The notes: generated by a model from the letters alone, not told the origin. A stretch of 64,000 bases of DNA from Larimichthys crocea (GCF_000972845.2 NC_040022.1:14300919-14364918); one strand, 5' to 3'. Positions 1-13,480 are shown, counted from the first letter of the stretch. Translations and numbers: made by a program.

Positions 1-1384
1 ATCAGGAGGATGAGCTGTCGCTGGAAGCCTGATAGCTGTTTCCACCAGTCATGCCAGTATGCCATGTCCTGGGAGCCCTGGTAATATATGAATGCAAGCA
101 GCCGATTAGATACACTGGTTGACAGCAGTGGAGGGGAGAGCCAGCAGTTTGTCATCATCACCTGTGAGACGTTTTCTGCCTCATCTTCATCTTTTGCAGA
201 CTGAACTCTCGACTTCATGGTCTCGTATTGCAGAATGGCTGCAGCACCAAAGGAGCACCCTGTAAACTGACATGGGGTCAGACAAAAACCCAACACCATC
301 ATACAGTCCCATGCATCTATTTTCTCTTATTTAGCAGAAAAAAAAAAAAAAACAAGAGGAGTTTAACCTACCCCTACTGTGAACATCAGCGGTTTGAAAA
401 GGGTCGGTCTGGGGACTTTGGGAGGAGGTGGGGGACCCGGTGCGCCAGCCTCAGAGAGGTTTGTTTCTTGGGTGACATTTCCTTTCTTTGTATCTGGCCT
501 TTTGGCTTCCCGACGGAAACCACATCTCTGTTGGTTGCAGGAGTTGAGTCTACCGATTTAAAAAAAATAAAAATAAAGTGTAACCACAAGGAGGAAGTAT
601 TAAAACCTAATTTACAGATAGACAGCTTAAAAAAAAGCAATATAACAACCCTGCAGCGAAAAGTGTGACGCTTTTTTCTCAACTGGTGATTCACCTCTGT
701 GATAAATATTCTGCGGTTGTATAATCTCTAAGTCTGTAGGGCTGCAACTGATGATTATCTCCATTAGTAAGTCATTGTTTGGTCTGTGAAATGTCAGAAA
801 CAAGTGAAAAATGGCCTAAATAATGGCCTACAGTGATATTTTCTTGTTTTGTCTAGTTTAGTTCACTATCACATAAGACAAGGAAAAACAGCAAACCATC
901 ACAATTGAAAAACCAATACTGTTTACTGTTATTTACTCTTTATTTGTTTCTTTAGTAATTGTTTTATTGTACAATGTTAGTCTGACCAACAGCCTTATGG
1001 TTTCACTGATCATTTAATGCAAGCAGCATCTGTGTAAATGTGGAACTATAGGTTTAATAGGTGAGTAGCATGCAGGAAAATTGCATAACTACCCTGCAGA
1101 TTAAAACCACAGCTATTTATTCATCACGAAGGGTGCTGGCTGCAGACTTTTTACTGTCAACAGACGAAACGTACAGCTGACTCTTTACAATGACAGCCGG
1201 AACAGTTAGATAATAACACACACACACACACGCTGCTGGCGCAGGCAAACACACACGTCGTGTCAATGTCACTGCGGAGTCAACACCTTTATATCCGACC
1301 TCACCTGGAGCTCTGTGAGGTAGTGTTGGTGGATCTGGTCAGCTCTGTTTTGGCCCATTTCATTACACATCCTCTCCACGCCAT
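1..1384 (-). CDS. parl: second copy of parl 5' part (exons 1-3 and partial exon 4), cut by the window edge
   Basis: Minus-strand exons lie at 1305-1384 (exon 1, MAWRG start), 372-525 (exon 2), 162-266 (exon 3) and 1-77 (3-bounded part of exon 4, truncated by the window). Each is exactly 15,671 bases left of the corresponding exon of the other copy, and every stretch I compared, including the 15-A run near 337, is identical. Exons 5-10 would lie left of the window. It may be a genuine second gene, the same gene assembled twice, or the complete copy whose 3' end is outside the window. See the duplication entry. Confidence 0.85.
739..1025. repeat. diverged teleost interspersed repeat ('gggctgcaact' type), left copy
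   Basis: The segment begins agggctgcaactgatgatta and continues through gtttggtctgtgaaatgtcag. This matches a widespread fish element I know as gggctgcaactaacgatt...tttggtctataaaatgtcag. It is heavily mutated, so old. The second copy within the large duplication is at 16410-16696. Confidence 0.55.
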
Positions 1385-1699
1385 GTTTGTCATGACCTCC
1401 TGTCTGAAGCCCGACCCACTGGAGTCAATGCTGCGTTCACTGACTCGTCTGAAAGCTCCGGCTTTCTGGCTTTCTCTTGGTGTTGTATCTTTTGGTGGAG
1501 TGAAAGGAAGCGAAGGTTCTTTGTGTGGCTAAAAAAATAAAAATATATTGGTTTCTATTTACTCATTTAATGAACAAAATGTGAAAAACGAGTACCATGT
1601 GAAGTAGCAGCCTCTGGGTTTTTTTTAACTTTTTGTTCATTTGTACACTTTTCAGCTTTCCCTTACTAGTCCAGTTTGCACTATTTGTATTTATTTACA

Positions 1700-2070
1700 T
1701 TTTAATCCAATCAATCCAATCCACTTTATTTATATAGCACGATTTTAGCAAACACAGGGTTTCCAAGGTGCTGCACAATACGATAGAACACAATGAATAA
1801 CAATATAGAAACACGACAAAACATCAAGTAGATAATAGAAAGATAGAAAACAATAAAAATAAAATGAATAAAAGGCACTAGATAAAATAAATAAAAACAG
1901 ACAAAAATAAATACGTAAATAACAAAAAGCATGTATGCACATAAAATCAACCATCTACATGGTGTTAAAAGCCAAAGAGAAGAGGTGGGTTTTAAGAAGG
2001 GTTTTAAAATGAGACAGAGAAGAGGCCTGTCTCACGTGCAGCGGCAATTCTACAGATTTTACAGACACAC
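1700..2070. repeat. teleost interspersed repeat ('caatccactttatttatatagcac' family), left copy
   Basis: Contains caatccactttatttatata, then tttccaaggtgctgcacaa and aagaggcctgtctc, in the order of a common fish repeat (ccactttatttatatagcac...tttccaaagtgctgcaca...). Its identical counterpart is at 17371-17741. Small AT-rich frames in it are not genes. Confidence 0.65.
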
Positions 2071-2559
2071 TTAACTTGGTCATATTGCTTTTTATATATG
2101 TATCTATGCTATCCAAATTAAATAAATAGCATGCAACTGCGGTGGCCTTTCCCCCTACGTTTATTCATTGTCAGAACTAAGCAGATATATGTATGTGCAC
2201 AGTTTATTTAAACCCTTGCTAAACCTAAATAACTGCCAGCCTTACAAATACTATCACCTAGGCAACCTATGTGCAAATATGTCCACAGTTAATAGTAAAA
2301 ACCTGTATATAGATACTTTGTTATTGTCCATTTTATGTGCACTGTGTGTAAATACATTGAGAGCTACTAGAAACCAAGGAGTTATTGCTTCTTTAGTATA
2401 AAGTTGTTTTTCATTCTGAAATAATAGTTGAACTTGAAAGCAGCAGAAGGTGCGGACCTGGATGTCTTTGTGTTTTTCCATAGGCAGCACTTCACTTCCC
2501 TCTAGTGGCGTATTAAAATACAGATTTATCAGCTGCAGGAAACCTTTCCAGCAAAGTCA

Positions 2560-3115
2560 CAGTGATGGAAAGTAACTAAGTATTGTACAGTTACTGAAGT
2601 AATGGATTTCAGTACAGGTTTGAGGCCTGTTTTAACAAATTTGTACTACTTCTACAGCACTTCTAAAGGAAATATTGTACTTTTTATTACACTCCATTCA
2701 TTTAATAGCCTGTGTCTATGCAGATTAAAATTTTATCTATATCTATAATTTTATCTATAACTAATGATTAGTTTGTAAAATATGATGCATGGGCCCTTTA
2801 TACAGTCCGCATTTTGACAGAGTACGAAAAGCACAGGGGTAAATAGTAACATGAATCGCGAATGAATGAAATCCATTTAGATGCCTCAGTTTTCAGCTTC
2901 CTGATGTTGGTCGCGTTGGGTCACTGTCACAGTATAATGATATCTGTGCTATTAAACTTCAAAGTTGGACATCAATGCCTCAGTGCACAGTCCAGTAATG
3001 TAATATAATCACTGCATGAGTTTTACTTCTGATACTTTTAAACTTTCTACATTATTCTTTAAAACATTTGTAGTACATTTGTTTGATTGTAATTTGTTTC
3101 AATTATATATTTTTG
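2560..3115. repeat. teleost interspersed repeat ('ggaaagtaactaagta' family), left copy
   Basis: Begins gatggaaagtaactaagtat and contains aaatattgtactttttatta and tacttctgatacttttaaac, the order found in a very common fish repeat. Its identical counterpart is at 18231-18786. A third, independent and diverged member is at 13030-13480. Confidence 0.65.
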
Positions 3116-6100
3116 GTACTGTATTTTTATATGTATTACTACTTTTACTTACATAAAAGATCCAAACACACCTTCCAATGCGGACCCATTTACAAAAGAA
3201 AAGAAAAAAAAGACAATAGAAAGAGAGAACAGAAAAAATGAATGTGAAAGTTCTGATGCAGAAAGTGAGAGCGCTGTACAAAATGTGCTCAAAAAGTATG
3301 AAAATATTAGCAAAAAGGGTAACGAATGACTTATTTTGCCTCTTCTTCTTGTTCTAAATTTAGCACATTGAAGTTTGTTTTCGTTAAAACAAGAGAGAAA
3401 GTCGAGGGATTCTTGGTAGCGGTAGCTGAACAGTATTGATGACACTAGGTGTTGCTATTGGCATCTGGACAAGTTCCACAAACTTCTCATAAGCTTGCCA
3501 GTGACTCCAGAAATAGGTGAAGACGATAAAATTTACAGTGAGAAGGCTGCACTGCAGTGTCTGCAGAGTAACTAGGGCTCTCCTCCAATGTAATACCTGC
3601 ACTTGACTTGGTGGGCCACATTAGCTATAGACAATATTGCACAAAGAAATGTAAATGTAGAGCTGTAATAGAGCTATGGAATACTGAAAGAAGTTTAGAA
3701 ATAGGCAGGTAATTAATCTTAACTGTAGCAGGCATTGCATCCTGTGGGGCCATTATATTACCATCTCATACTTCTGCCAGAAAATTATATAGTTTTACAA
3801 AAAAGTGTGGGGTGTAGAGGTTTCAGGGCAAAGATACAGTGTACAAAGAAAGGAGAGAAATATGCCTTTGCCACTGTATGGACCCAAGGACACACTGCCA
3901 AGTCAGATGATATCCTATGGGTGCAGGTCTGGGGCAGAGGAGGACACGAGGGAGATGTGGAAGAGGAGGAGGAGGGATGAAGAGAGCAGGAAAAGGGAAG
4001 GGATGACAGTGAAAAGAGTGAGCACAGGCCAGATTGAGGTGGGGAGGCCAAAGAGAGGAACAGAAAGAGGGAGGAGAGTAGACGAAAAAAGGGTGAGAAT
4101 CATAAATATTTAAGCAGCCGCAGAAGTTAACTTAGGTAAAAAAGCTGTTTGTGATGTGGATTTTGGCATAAGTGCTGCAGACCTGCCGTGTAACAACACA
4201 ACCCGCATGCAAACACACACATTCATCTCTCCCTGAATCTGTAGAGGACTATAGGTTCCTTTCTGATCAATGCAGTGCATTTTTTCTCCCAGCAGAGGTG
4301 TCCTCTTTCAAGTCCCCTCATCTCATTGATTTGATGCGAACCGACGCCTGCCAGGATTCAGCCTGCGTTGGAGTCAGGGCAGCAAGGCCTCGGTCATGTG
4401 ACAGGAAGTGTGATGTGTGAAACTTGTCGTTCGTGTAGGACACCGATTCATTCTTACTGCAAATATGTCTAGATAGAGTGAATAATAAAAGCAACTCTTA
4501 ACATTTGGCTCCCGTGATTGAGCAGTGATTTGGATCCACAGGCATGATGCTGAATGTCATTTGGCCTTGAGGCTTCTATTTCAGCCCAAAGGCTTGAAAC
4601 ATCTTATACCAGCAGCACAGTCTTTTTATACCATCAGAGGAAACTCTAGCTGTTATCATAGCGTCCCATCAGGGTGCTGACGAGGAGCTTTCTAAGACAT
4701 GGATCAATGGGCCAGTTAGATAATACCACAGTGTGACTTGTATTCTGTTTTTTTTTTCCTTGCATAGATTTTGAGACTCATTGGTGGTCAGTGTGTGATT
4801 GTGGTATTTTTTTGAGAAGTTGTCCTCAGCTGATTTGCACAATCATACCTTATGTCCTGGACCCCAAGTGAGATTTCAAATAACTCCAGTGCAAAGTCCT
4901 GATGTATATTTTACCAAAAATGCCACAGAGGATGGTGCACAGCATAACAACATCAACCTCTCACTAGTCTAACTGATAAACAGAATTTCAAGGTGTTTTT
5001 GTAAAGGTTTGTTTTTTTTATTTTTTAAATGGAGGTAAAAATGAGAGGGACACTTAAATAAAAATGAGAGCAGCACGCGCTGTACCTCTGTGTGCATATC
5101 TGACCTGGCAGTTTACACTGATTTGATTACACAACACAAGCAACTTCCTCAAGAGCTTTTTGCACAAATCCATTACACTGGAACAGCCAGCTCATTCTGA
5201 ATGCACAGTACAGTCCTTGTATATACTGTACACAATGTCAGAATCGGAATTCTACTGCAGTATAATCAAATAACAGCCACAATAAAGAGTCAAATGCTCA
5301 GGACATGACTATTGATCTATGATTCATTCATTAAATATTAATGCCTCAGCGAAAATATCATCTGCCTTTGCTAACAGTAAAGCAACACGGTTTTCAGCAG
5401 GTGTGTGAGCTCATTGCTGTAGAGGTGGAAGTGGAAATGATTTATTGTTAATATTGTTATGAAGAATGCATAAAACACAAGTGTACTGGCATTTGGTGAA
5501 TTTAGAATAGACAGGAGTACTTTATACAAACATTCAAAATCTTACTGGGCCAGGTGCTAAAGTATTGCATTATTTTAATGTTAATTTTCCGTTAAAATGG
5601 CTGTGAAACATTCAGGTGTATCAAGGTGAAAATTGATATAAATGTGAGTTTTCTGATTGTGTCTCAAAAGCCGAGAAAAAAGGCAAAATGGATTATTTAT
5701 TCTCATGTATTTTAATATTATTCAGTACAAGTTTCATGAGCAACTTACGAATTTAGTAGTAGACGTAAAAGGTCTGAAAATCTGAAATATATATGCAGCA
5801 TTCTGGATCATGCTTTAATGAACTTGTGTTTGTGTCTTCTAAGGATGGGTTTGATATGCATGGAGTAAGAAAAAAAAATATTTTATTCATACTTTCAATC
5901 ATCTTTATGCTAAGAGTTTCTTATTTGTTGTTTGGTCAAATTACAGTTTGAAATGATGCTTAACAAACAAACAAACAAAAAAAAAAAGAGCCAGAAAATT
6001 GTGGCACCACCCACCTAAAGGCTTCTAAGACCACAGCAGAAATGGAGGGAATTTATATTTATCTGTAAAATAAAAGAGTTTTGTCATCAGTACAAACTGT

Positions 6101-6218
6101 AAGCATGCTGCTTTAATAGGAAATGCAAATCACGCACTGTTTTCCTACATTGTTTCAGCAGAACAGTGAAAGAAACGTCTACTGTACTCCTGCATCAAGA
6201 CACAATGCTCACCCTGCA

Positions 6219-6220
<2 letters not shown>

Positions 6221-6275
<55 letters not shown>
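6221..6275. repeat. (AC)n microsatellite at the end of the left duplicate
   Basis: About 27 uninterrupted AC units, followed by imperfect acgcacac units to about 6309. The homologous tract in the right copy (21892-21938) is broken by the N gap. Confidence 0.97.
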
Positions 6276-6279
<4 letters not shown>

Positions 6280-6329
6280 AACGCACGCACACACATGCAC
6301 ACGCACACATAAAGTCTCAGCCCTCCCCT

Positions 6330-6615
6330 CATTCTTTACCTGAGCCATCGGTGCACCTTACTCAGAAACTCTTGCAAAGGGGTTCAGCTCTCACTGAAGG
6401 GAGCTCCGCATCTGGGTGTTGGTGCCGCTGCGTCTCAGGTTGGGGTTCCCAAAAAGAAGCTCATTTTGCTTGCATTTTTCCATCCTTTGAAAGAAGCAAC
6501 TTTCCTTCCTCCTCTGCTCGGCTGTCCCAACTGAAGAAACGAGCGCGCACCAGCTCCAGGCGCATTCCCTCAGCACACGTCGGCAGTATCTTCAACTTCT
6601 GCACCGCAAGGGGAC
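6330..6615 (+). promoter_or_regulatory. putative promoter/5' UTR of the MGDKNA exon
   Basis: Downstream of the (AC)n tract, base composition becomes GC- and CpG-richer than the flanks, with segments such as ggtgccgctgcgtctc and gagcgcgcaccagc. It leads directly to the Kozak ATG at 6616. No TATA box is evident. An open frame runs through it but begins inside the (CA)n tract, so I regard it as non-coding. Confidence 0.4.
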
Positions 6616-6634
6616 ATGGGTGATAAAAACGCCG
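6616..6634 (+). CDS. fgf12: candidate alternative first coding exon of fgf12 (B-type), MGDKNA
   Basis: ATG at 6616 sits in a strong Kozak context (gggacATGg) and is followed by GGT GAT AAA AAC GCC G, then a consensus donor |gtaaga. The exon ends in phase 1, the phase fgf12 exon 2 needs, so splicing would give MGDKNA followed by [15 protein letters not shown] genes have distal short first exons; human FGF12 isoform B starts MESK before EPQLKG. The preceding 250 bases are CpG-containing and look like a 5' UTR or promoter. The joining intron would be about 31 kb and, in this assembly, would contain the right-hand parl copy. It could instead be the first exon of an unrelated gene or a chance match. 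Confidence 0.5.
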
Positions 6635-8084
6635 GTAAGAAACTTCCACGTGCTTGTATATGAATAAGTTATGAGCTGGTTTTGTTTTGGTGTAGCAAAG
6701 ATTATTTGTGTGGATTCTTTATGCACAAACTGCGGAACACAGAAAAGCTTTCAACATCATTATTATTATTATTTTTTTAAATGCAGCACATTGCTGGATG
6801 CACTTTGATAGCCCGGGCTGGAAGTTGAGGATGAGGATGCGGATGATGCTGTTTGTGTCATTAACCAACCACAGATCAGCACATGCTTCAATGCTGCAGC
6901 GCGATGCTGCTGCTGTATCCCGGCTTCATAGCTCAGTCTACCGCCTCCACTAGTTTGCACCTCACACCCTTCCAGCACGGGTCATGATTAAGACTTATCG
7001 ACATGATTAGTGTGTTACAAAACATCTTACTTGCACATGGAGTGTAACCTATGTAAATATCAGACCTGTATTACACTGTTTTTACCCCCCAGTGTTGCGC
7101 ATACTAAACTGCTTTATTCCCCCCTGTCGGAGCTTTGCCTTCACTCTATCGGTGCTGTCAGCTGATTTAGACAAAAAACTGCTGGCTCTCCACTTTTTCC
7201 CCCAGTGAGACGAATGTGCTGCTGTTTCCTCTACAGCCACGTCGGTGTGGCTTCAACGATCAGCATGCGTGTTGTTGACAAAGCTTTTAAACTCTGCCAC
7301 CAATGAGCTATAGATGTTTGTTATATTGAGAGCTACAGTATAGGATGCAGTCTGCCGCTGCTGCATGAAAAACTATGGGCTGCCTATACTGATTACACAC
7401 AACTTAAAATATGCAGCTCACTCTGAAATATCATGTGTCCTGTTGTGGTTGTGTTGGCAGTGTTTAGCAGGGTGTTAAAACACAACACATAGGCACATTC
7501 CCCTTCTTCAGATATATTTGGATAAGGGACATGGTGCCCTTGTTTAAGTAGGGTAACCTTCTCGCTTATGGTCACCCTGATCTGTTTTACCCAGCGTTTA
7601 CAATAAAGCAAAAGCCAGGAGTCATGGGATATACATTAAGCTACATGTCAAGGTAACTGGGCAGGGAGTGTGTGTGTGTGGATGGGTGCAGTTTCTTGTG
7701 TACAGTTTGCATTTCACTTATGGGCTGTAAACCTGACTGATCTGCAGAGTTTATGGTCATTCATAAACAAACAAACAAACAAACAAACAAACAAACAAAA
7801 ACACTTTTACACTTTTATGCTACACGTACACATGTGAATTGAGGAAATGTTAAATATAACTCCAGGACTATTATGACAATAGAAAGCATCCATAATAAAA
7901 AATGTATCCATAATAAAAAGTACTAGTCTGACCTTACACTTTAAAATATCTTTCTTTAACAGTTTGCACTGTTGTTGACTCCGTTTGTGTCGCTCTGGTG
8001 CTTGTATGGTGACAGGAAGGTTCATTTATTTGTACCCTATTATATTTGACTCACAGACTACTTTTTGTTTATTATCTGAAAGAC

Positions 8085-8120
8085 TATATATATATTAGAT
8101 ATATCGATATATATATCTCC

Positions 8121-8154
<34 letters not shown>
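8085..8154. repeat. (TA)n tract with palindromic units
   Basis: Alternating AT sequence interrupted by gatatatcgatatatatatc, which is self-complementary. It can form cruciforms or hairpins and is likely length-unstable. Confidence 0.9.
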
Positions 8155-11100
8155 GGTATGACAATCTCTTTAACTACACTCATATTCTCTTGTAATATCT
8201 GTTTGCAGCTTTCTCTGGCAGTATGTCTCCATATTACCTGCTGTGACCTAACTGACTTGTGTTGTTGTTATTTGTCACTGTCCATAGGTAACCGAATTTG
8301 TTTCCCTTCTGGGAAATAATAAAGTTTTGTAATCTTAATCCAAAGGTAGGCTTACCAACTGACCAAGTGAGCATCTGCTCTGGGTCCACAAAAACCCAGA
8401 GCCAATGTGTTTGGATTTGATTGAATCTAATTTAGTACATTATTAACTCAGTAAAGGCCTTAAGTTAAGTCCTGGTTTAATTGATCTTGAGGCCATGTTT
8501 TAAAGAGGGCAGCTGTGTCAAAGGTTAATTTTAAGGCGACACTGTTACTGTGTTTATATGGTGCACATTTCTAAATTAATTTACAACATGAAACCTGTGG
8601 TTTATATTCCAGCAAAGGTATACTGAACACAATGCACTGAGAGAGGGATAAGTGTGGGGGTTAATAGGGGTCCTCTCAAGTCCCCAAGCAGGTTAATGCG
8701 GCCATGCCAGTCCCTTCATGCTGTATACACACTGTAAGTCAAGATAAATAAATTGACGTCAGTGTTTCTGTGTTCTGTTATGGCCCAGGTGTCTACCTTA
8801 TGCACTCCTTCTTAACAAAGGATAAAAAAAACTCTTTAGAAAGAAGTACACACAGCCGTTTAGTGCTGGTTCATTGTTCACATCTCTCTACTCCCTCCAT
8901 CTTTTAAATCCACTGTTTCTCTGTCACGCACAACACCAATCTTGACCTCTCACTTCTTATTCCCCACGTATTTGCCGCCTTGATTGTCGCGTGACTAAGA
9001 ATTGTACCATATTTCTGTCTTTTCCTCACTCTTTCTTTCATTTGAGCGTACGTGACAAATTTCTTTACATTGCTGGGTGTCATTTGTTGTGCTAGTTGTA
9101 ACGAAAACCTGCATTCACAAAGCAGGAAACAACATACACAATTATTAACATCACTTGTTTGGCTGGAAGATTTTAAAATTGTAAGAAGAGTAAAAGATAG
9201 TTGTATTTTTATTTACGTTATCTGTGACAAGTATCGTGTTGCTGTCTTGTTGTACTCCGATTAAGCCCAGAACCTCAAGTTTGCACACTCGTCATTTTGA
9301 AAGAGGTTTTTGGCAGCTTTACTTGATGCAACCACTAACAGTTTTGCAGAGCCTCTGATTTTAGCAACACAGACGTTGCTGTAGTTTTGCAGAATATGAG
9401 AACGCTTTGTGACATTTCAGCAAACGGTAGTTACCATCAGCAGTGACTCGCAGTGCTGTCGTAAAACACAGTGTATGTTTATCTTACCAGTTTTACCAAA
9501 TCATAGATGCTATTCTTCTTCTTCACGGCACAGGCAGTTGTTGTTGTTGTTGTGGATGTCCTCAAAGCAATTAGCTCCCACCGAATGACATGCACTTTAC
9601 ATGTCCATTATAGTGGTGATGTTATAGATTTGCTTTATGTTTTGTCCAACTTTGAGTTAGTTCAAGGTTTATGATTACAGAATGAAAATTAACGTGACAC
9701 TTTAAAATTGACCTTGGCAGGCACACTTTATGTCACATATATTTGTGCAGAGGTGTGTACTGAAAAGTCTGCACTGCATTAACACACAGCCATAATGCCA
9801 CTTTGAGAAAACAGAAACAGACATGTTGTTTAGTGTCATGGATTCTAGCAAATACACTTTTTTTTATTGCGTTGTTTACCTGTAAAATTGTAAAATTAAG
9901 AGCACGACATTTTATGTCACATTAAACTTTTTTTTTTTAATAACATGACTCTTAGACGTCAGGTTTAGAATGACTAAGTGCCTTTTTCATATCATTTATA
10001 ATGATTTGCTTTTCTCATTCAGCATGCCCCACTGTGTGTACCTCCACTGTAAACACTTAAACAACTGAGTCATCCTAATTTTATACTTGGATTAGTTCGA
10101 GCAGCTGATTAACATAATGCTGTACTCAAAATTTTCACTTTAAATGTAATGTCAGATAAAACGTGTTTTCCTCAATATGGACAAAACTCACAAAACTCAT
10201 AGTATGTATATATTGCGTAGTGTTTTGCTTGTTTTAAGTTGAAGCTTTATTAGACTGAATCAAATCTAAAATGCCATTTAAATGGACGCACTGTATGGAA
10301 AGTTAAATTATAGATAACACATCTACAATTTAACCTTGTTGTACAGATTTCTGTGTTATGATGTTTGATTAATGCTTGGCTGCACAGCATGAATTTGTAA
10401 TGATGAAGCCATCAAAGCATTTGTTGGGTTGAATAGTTTGAGGTTAAATATACTTGGAAAAGTAGTATTGCAGAAACAAACAACCAAACCTCTTATTTAG
10501 AAAAATAAATTAAAGTAAAGTAATAAACTAAAAACATGCAATATTTTTATTTCATCTGGAGGAAAATGACATTTAGATGTCGGGATGTTAACTTTTTAAA
10601 GAGGACATCTTTGAATGAATGACTAGCGTAATTACAGTACATTTCTACATGACACATTTCGATCGCAGTTACATTCAGCGCTGCTATCACATTACAAGGT
10701 GAACATTTTAACCTCTCTTGTGTTGACTTACAGTAAGGTGAAATGAGATCTGCCTTGTTTCCACAGTGTCATCACAGACAGATCTGAGATTGCTCAAATA
10801 CAAACAGGACATGTCTTTTTTTGGACAGGATAAAGTTATGACACATGTGAAATCTCTGCTCCTATGGGTGTAATTTCCACTGGTGATTGGTGGAAATGTC
10901 CCCTGACTTTTAAAAATCCTATTTTTGTCCCCCTCACTTTTATTGTTTCAGGACGATTTTATAAAGTCTCTATGAACATTAGTCTTCTCACTATTCAGCC
11001 ACCATAGTGCAGATGAGAGAAGAGAGGAGGAGCAGATAAAATGTTGATACGCTCATCTGACTCACCTTCACTTTTTTCTTTTCCCCCAAAGCAATGATCG

Positions 11101-11516
11101 GTGAGTTTTTTCCCCTGAGTTTTGCCTTTCAGACTACATGCAGTCAGTTTGGTAGAGGTTGCTGGGGCAGTATGCATTTTTCAGGTTGAAAATCTTCTTC
11201 TGCATCTATATTTTTTGTTTACAGTTAATATTCTCCTAAATAGACACTAGAATTGTACTTTAGTGGAGATTTAAATACAAAATTATTCACCATATTATAT
11301 AGTATCTCTAAAGGAAACTAAAAACTAAAACTAAAGGCTTACTATTTAAAATAATACAATTGTTTTGTCCATGTTAACAAGCCAGGCAGTTCTACTGTAA
11401 TACATGATGTGTCAGTCATTAATTAGATATTTGGGACCTGGACAGGTTTGCAATCTTTTAAACAGCATAGAGCTATAACCCTTATGTCAGTGTACAATAT
11501 GTCATATACATGACAC

Positions 11517-11750
11517 ATCCATCCATCCATTATCCGTAACTGCTTATCCTAATCAGGGTCACAGTGGGGCTGGAGCCTATCCCAGCTGAGTTTGGGCGAG
11601 AGGCAGGGTACACCATGGACAATTTGCCAGCTCATCACAGGGCACATAAAACAAACAACCATTCACACTGACATTCACAGCTACGGGCAATTTAGTGTCA
11701 GCAATTAACCTATTAAGTGCAAGCCTTTGGACTGTGGGAGGAAGCTGGAG
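11517..11750. repeat. diverged copy of the common teleost 'catccatccatc...ctatcccagctg' element
   Basis: Starts catccatccatccattatcc, then ctggagcctatcccagctga, gcgagaggcagggtacacca, accattcacactgacattca and tggactgtgggaggaagctg. This is the canonical order of a repeat present in very many copies in percomorph fish genomes. Short frames here are not genes. Confidence 0.85.
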
Positions 11751-13029
11751 TAAACATGACGCACATATTTGTTTTATCTAATCTCATTGAGTGGAGATTA
11801 GAGAAATTATCCTACACCTTTATACGTAACCTTTCTCTCCACCTTAAGACCTTCTTTACGTGTGTATTACATTTCTTTGTCTGTCTCCAGCTAATCATCC
11901 TATAAGTATGAAAGACACTGTACATATGTGTACATAAAGTCATTTTACGGTCTGTGTCTTTGTGTTATGGTTTGGCCAGAAGTCTGTCTGGTAAATATTT
12001 TGTTGATTTTTAGTTCCTGGCTGTGCCCTCTGTGCTATCGCCCCCCTTTACTCTTTTTTTCCCCTCCTCATGCTCTCTCTGCATATAGTGTTGATTGGCT
12101 CTGCAGTATAGGACGGTATAGTGGGAGTTGAATATACAGCACCATCACCATATCTGTGACTCTGGGTCTGATGCCAGCTTCCTCCCTCCACCCATTCTTT
12201 CTTTACTCCTCTCTGACCTTTCCCTATTTGCATGGATGCTGTTGTTGAGGCATTTTGCCGACCTGAAACATCCTTTTACACACTTTGTATATATTATACA
12301 CTGTGAGGGTGTGTTCCCAGGGTAGGCAGTGCCATATAATGTGTTGTTTTTATGGTGCAAGGTTATATGAACACCAAAAATATTGGATACACAGTGAAAT
12401 ACTGTAAAAATGCAGTAGTGTGTTGAGTTAATACTGCAGCAGTGTTTGTGCAGAGCGCCTTTGACCACACAATAATGCCTGAGTACACACTAAACATTTG
12501 TGTTTTGTTTTTTACTGAACCCGAATGCTTTAAAACTAGTGATGTATCCTTCTTTCTCCTCCCCTGTCTGCTTCAGCATCAGATCCCTCTGCATCTTATT
12601 TTAGTCTGAGTGTTTTATGTTATGGCACCCCCTAGAGTAGAACCTTGCACATAGTTTTTCTTTTATGACAATTTAGTGCAACGATCCTGTGCCAAATTAC
12701 ATAGTGATATTTAGAGTTTTGGCTCTCCAAGTCATGATTATCAAAAACAACAACAAAACGATTTGAATTAATTAAAAGGGAATCAAATGGTAGATAGCAC
12801 ACATTTGTGAACTTTATACATTTGGAATTACAAATGGGATTGGGTCTCACATGCATTATCCCAAGTGAGTTTTGAGTAATATTTTTGTGTGAGCTGTAGT
12901 TTGTAAAAAAACAAACAAACACACAAAACAGTTTCCATTCTATTTTGTTGTTCTTGTACATGTTACTAACCTGCCTGCTTAATTAAATGTTTCCTGTTTA
13001 AATTATGAGGCACCTTTATTTTGAAAGGT

Positions 13030-13480
13030 ACTTACTCAGCAATGTAGTAACTTAGTACTTACTTAGTTTTATTTTAAAGAACTTGTACTTTACTTGAGTG
13101 TTTTCATTTTATTCTACTTTTATACATTATGTTATTAGACGGCTTTAGTTACTTAACAACTAATTTAAATTATGATTTATTGTTGCTGATAAAACAACTC
13201 AATAATCTATTAAACTTAATAAAGTTCAGATTAGCTACACTGTGACCAACTCTCCAAGTCTAATAATCAAATTATATCATTCATAAGCACTCACAGGGGC
13301 CAATTAGTACGTTTACTCTTGATATTTTAAATAGCTTACACTGCAGTTTCAATGCAGGGCTTTTACTGAAGAACCTCAATACATTATTCATGCTGTCTGT
13401 TTCTGTCAACAAGTGACTAGTTTGCCTCGTGCCTCAGGGCATGATCAACTTTATTCACTCACACATTTATTACTCAAGTC
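13030..13480. repeat. teleost interspersed repeat ('acttgtactttacttgag' family)
   Basis: Contains aacttgtactttacttgagt, then ttttcattttattctacttt and tatacattatg, matching the same abundant fish repeat family as the one at 2560-3115, but a different, diverged insertion. Confidence 0.6.

Larger units (their letters stand above)
1385..6220. other. region upstream of parl in the left copy, no gene seen
   Basis: Besides the repeats listed separately, this stretch is AT-rich with short A/T runs and a purine-rich patch at about 3940-4090 (gaggaggaggagg). No exon with matching splice sites and recognisable protein was found. The same applies to 17056-21891. Confidence 0.6.
1..6275. repeat. left copy of a >6.2-kb exact direct repeat
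   Basis: Positions 1-6275 recur at 15672-21938 with a constant offset of 15,671. I saw no indel between them, including in homopolymer runs and in the short (AC)n at 1216-1231. The match already holds at base 1, so the repeat probably continues left of the window. On the right it ends within the (AC)n tract. The contents are the parl 5' half, its upstream region and several old teleost repeats. Identity at microsatellites argues for an assembly artefact or an extremely recent event. Confidence 0.9.

Noticed and set aside
1260..1532. 90-codon plus-strand frame over the parl exon 1 region
   Set aside because: It is the antisense shadow of parl exon 1 and its 5' UTR; the minus-strand reading MAWRG with a proper donor is the real one.
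3785..4113. Overlapping plus and minus frames in purine-rich sequence, repeated at 19456-19784
   Set aside because: Low-complexity Arg/Glu or Ser/Pro translations of a GA-rich strand with no splice sites or homology.
6123..6623. 166-codon frame through the (CA)n tract and the B-exon leader
   Set aside because: Its middle is a His-Thr repeat from the microsatellite and it overlaps the likely 5' UTR in another frame.
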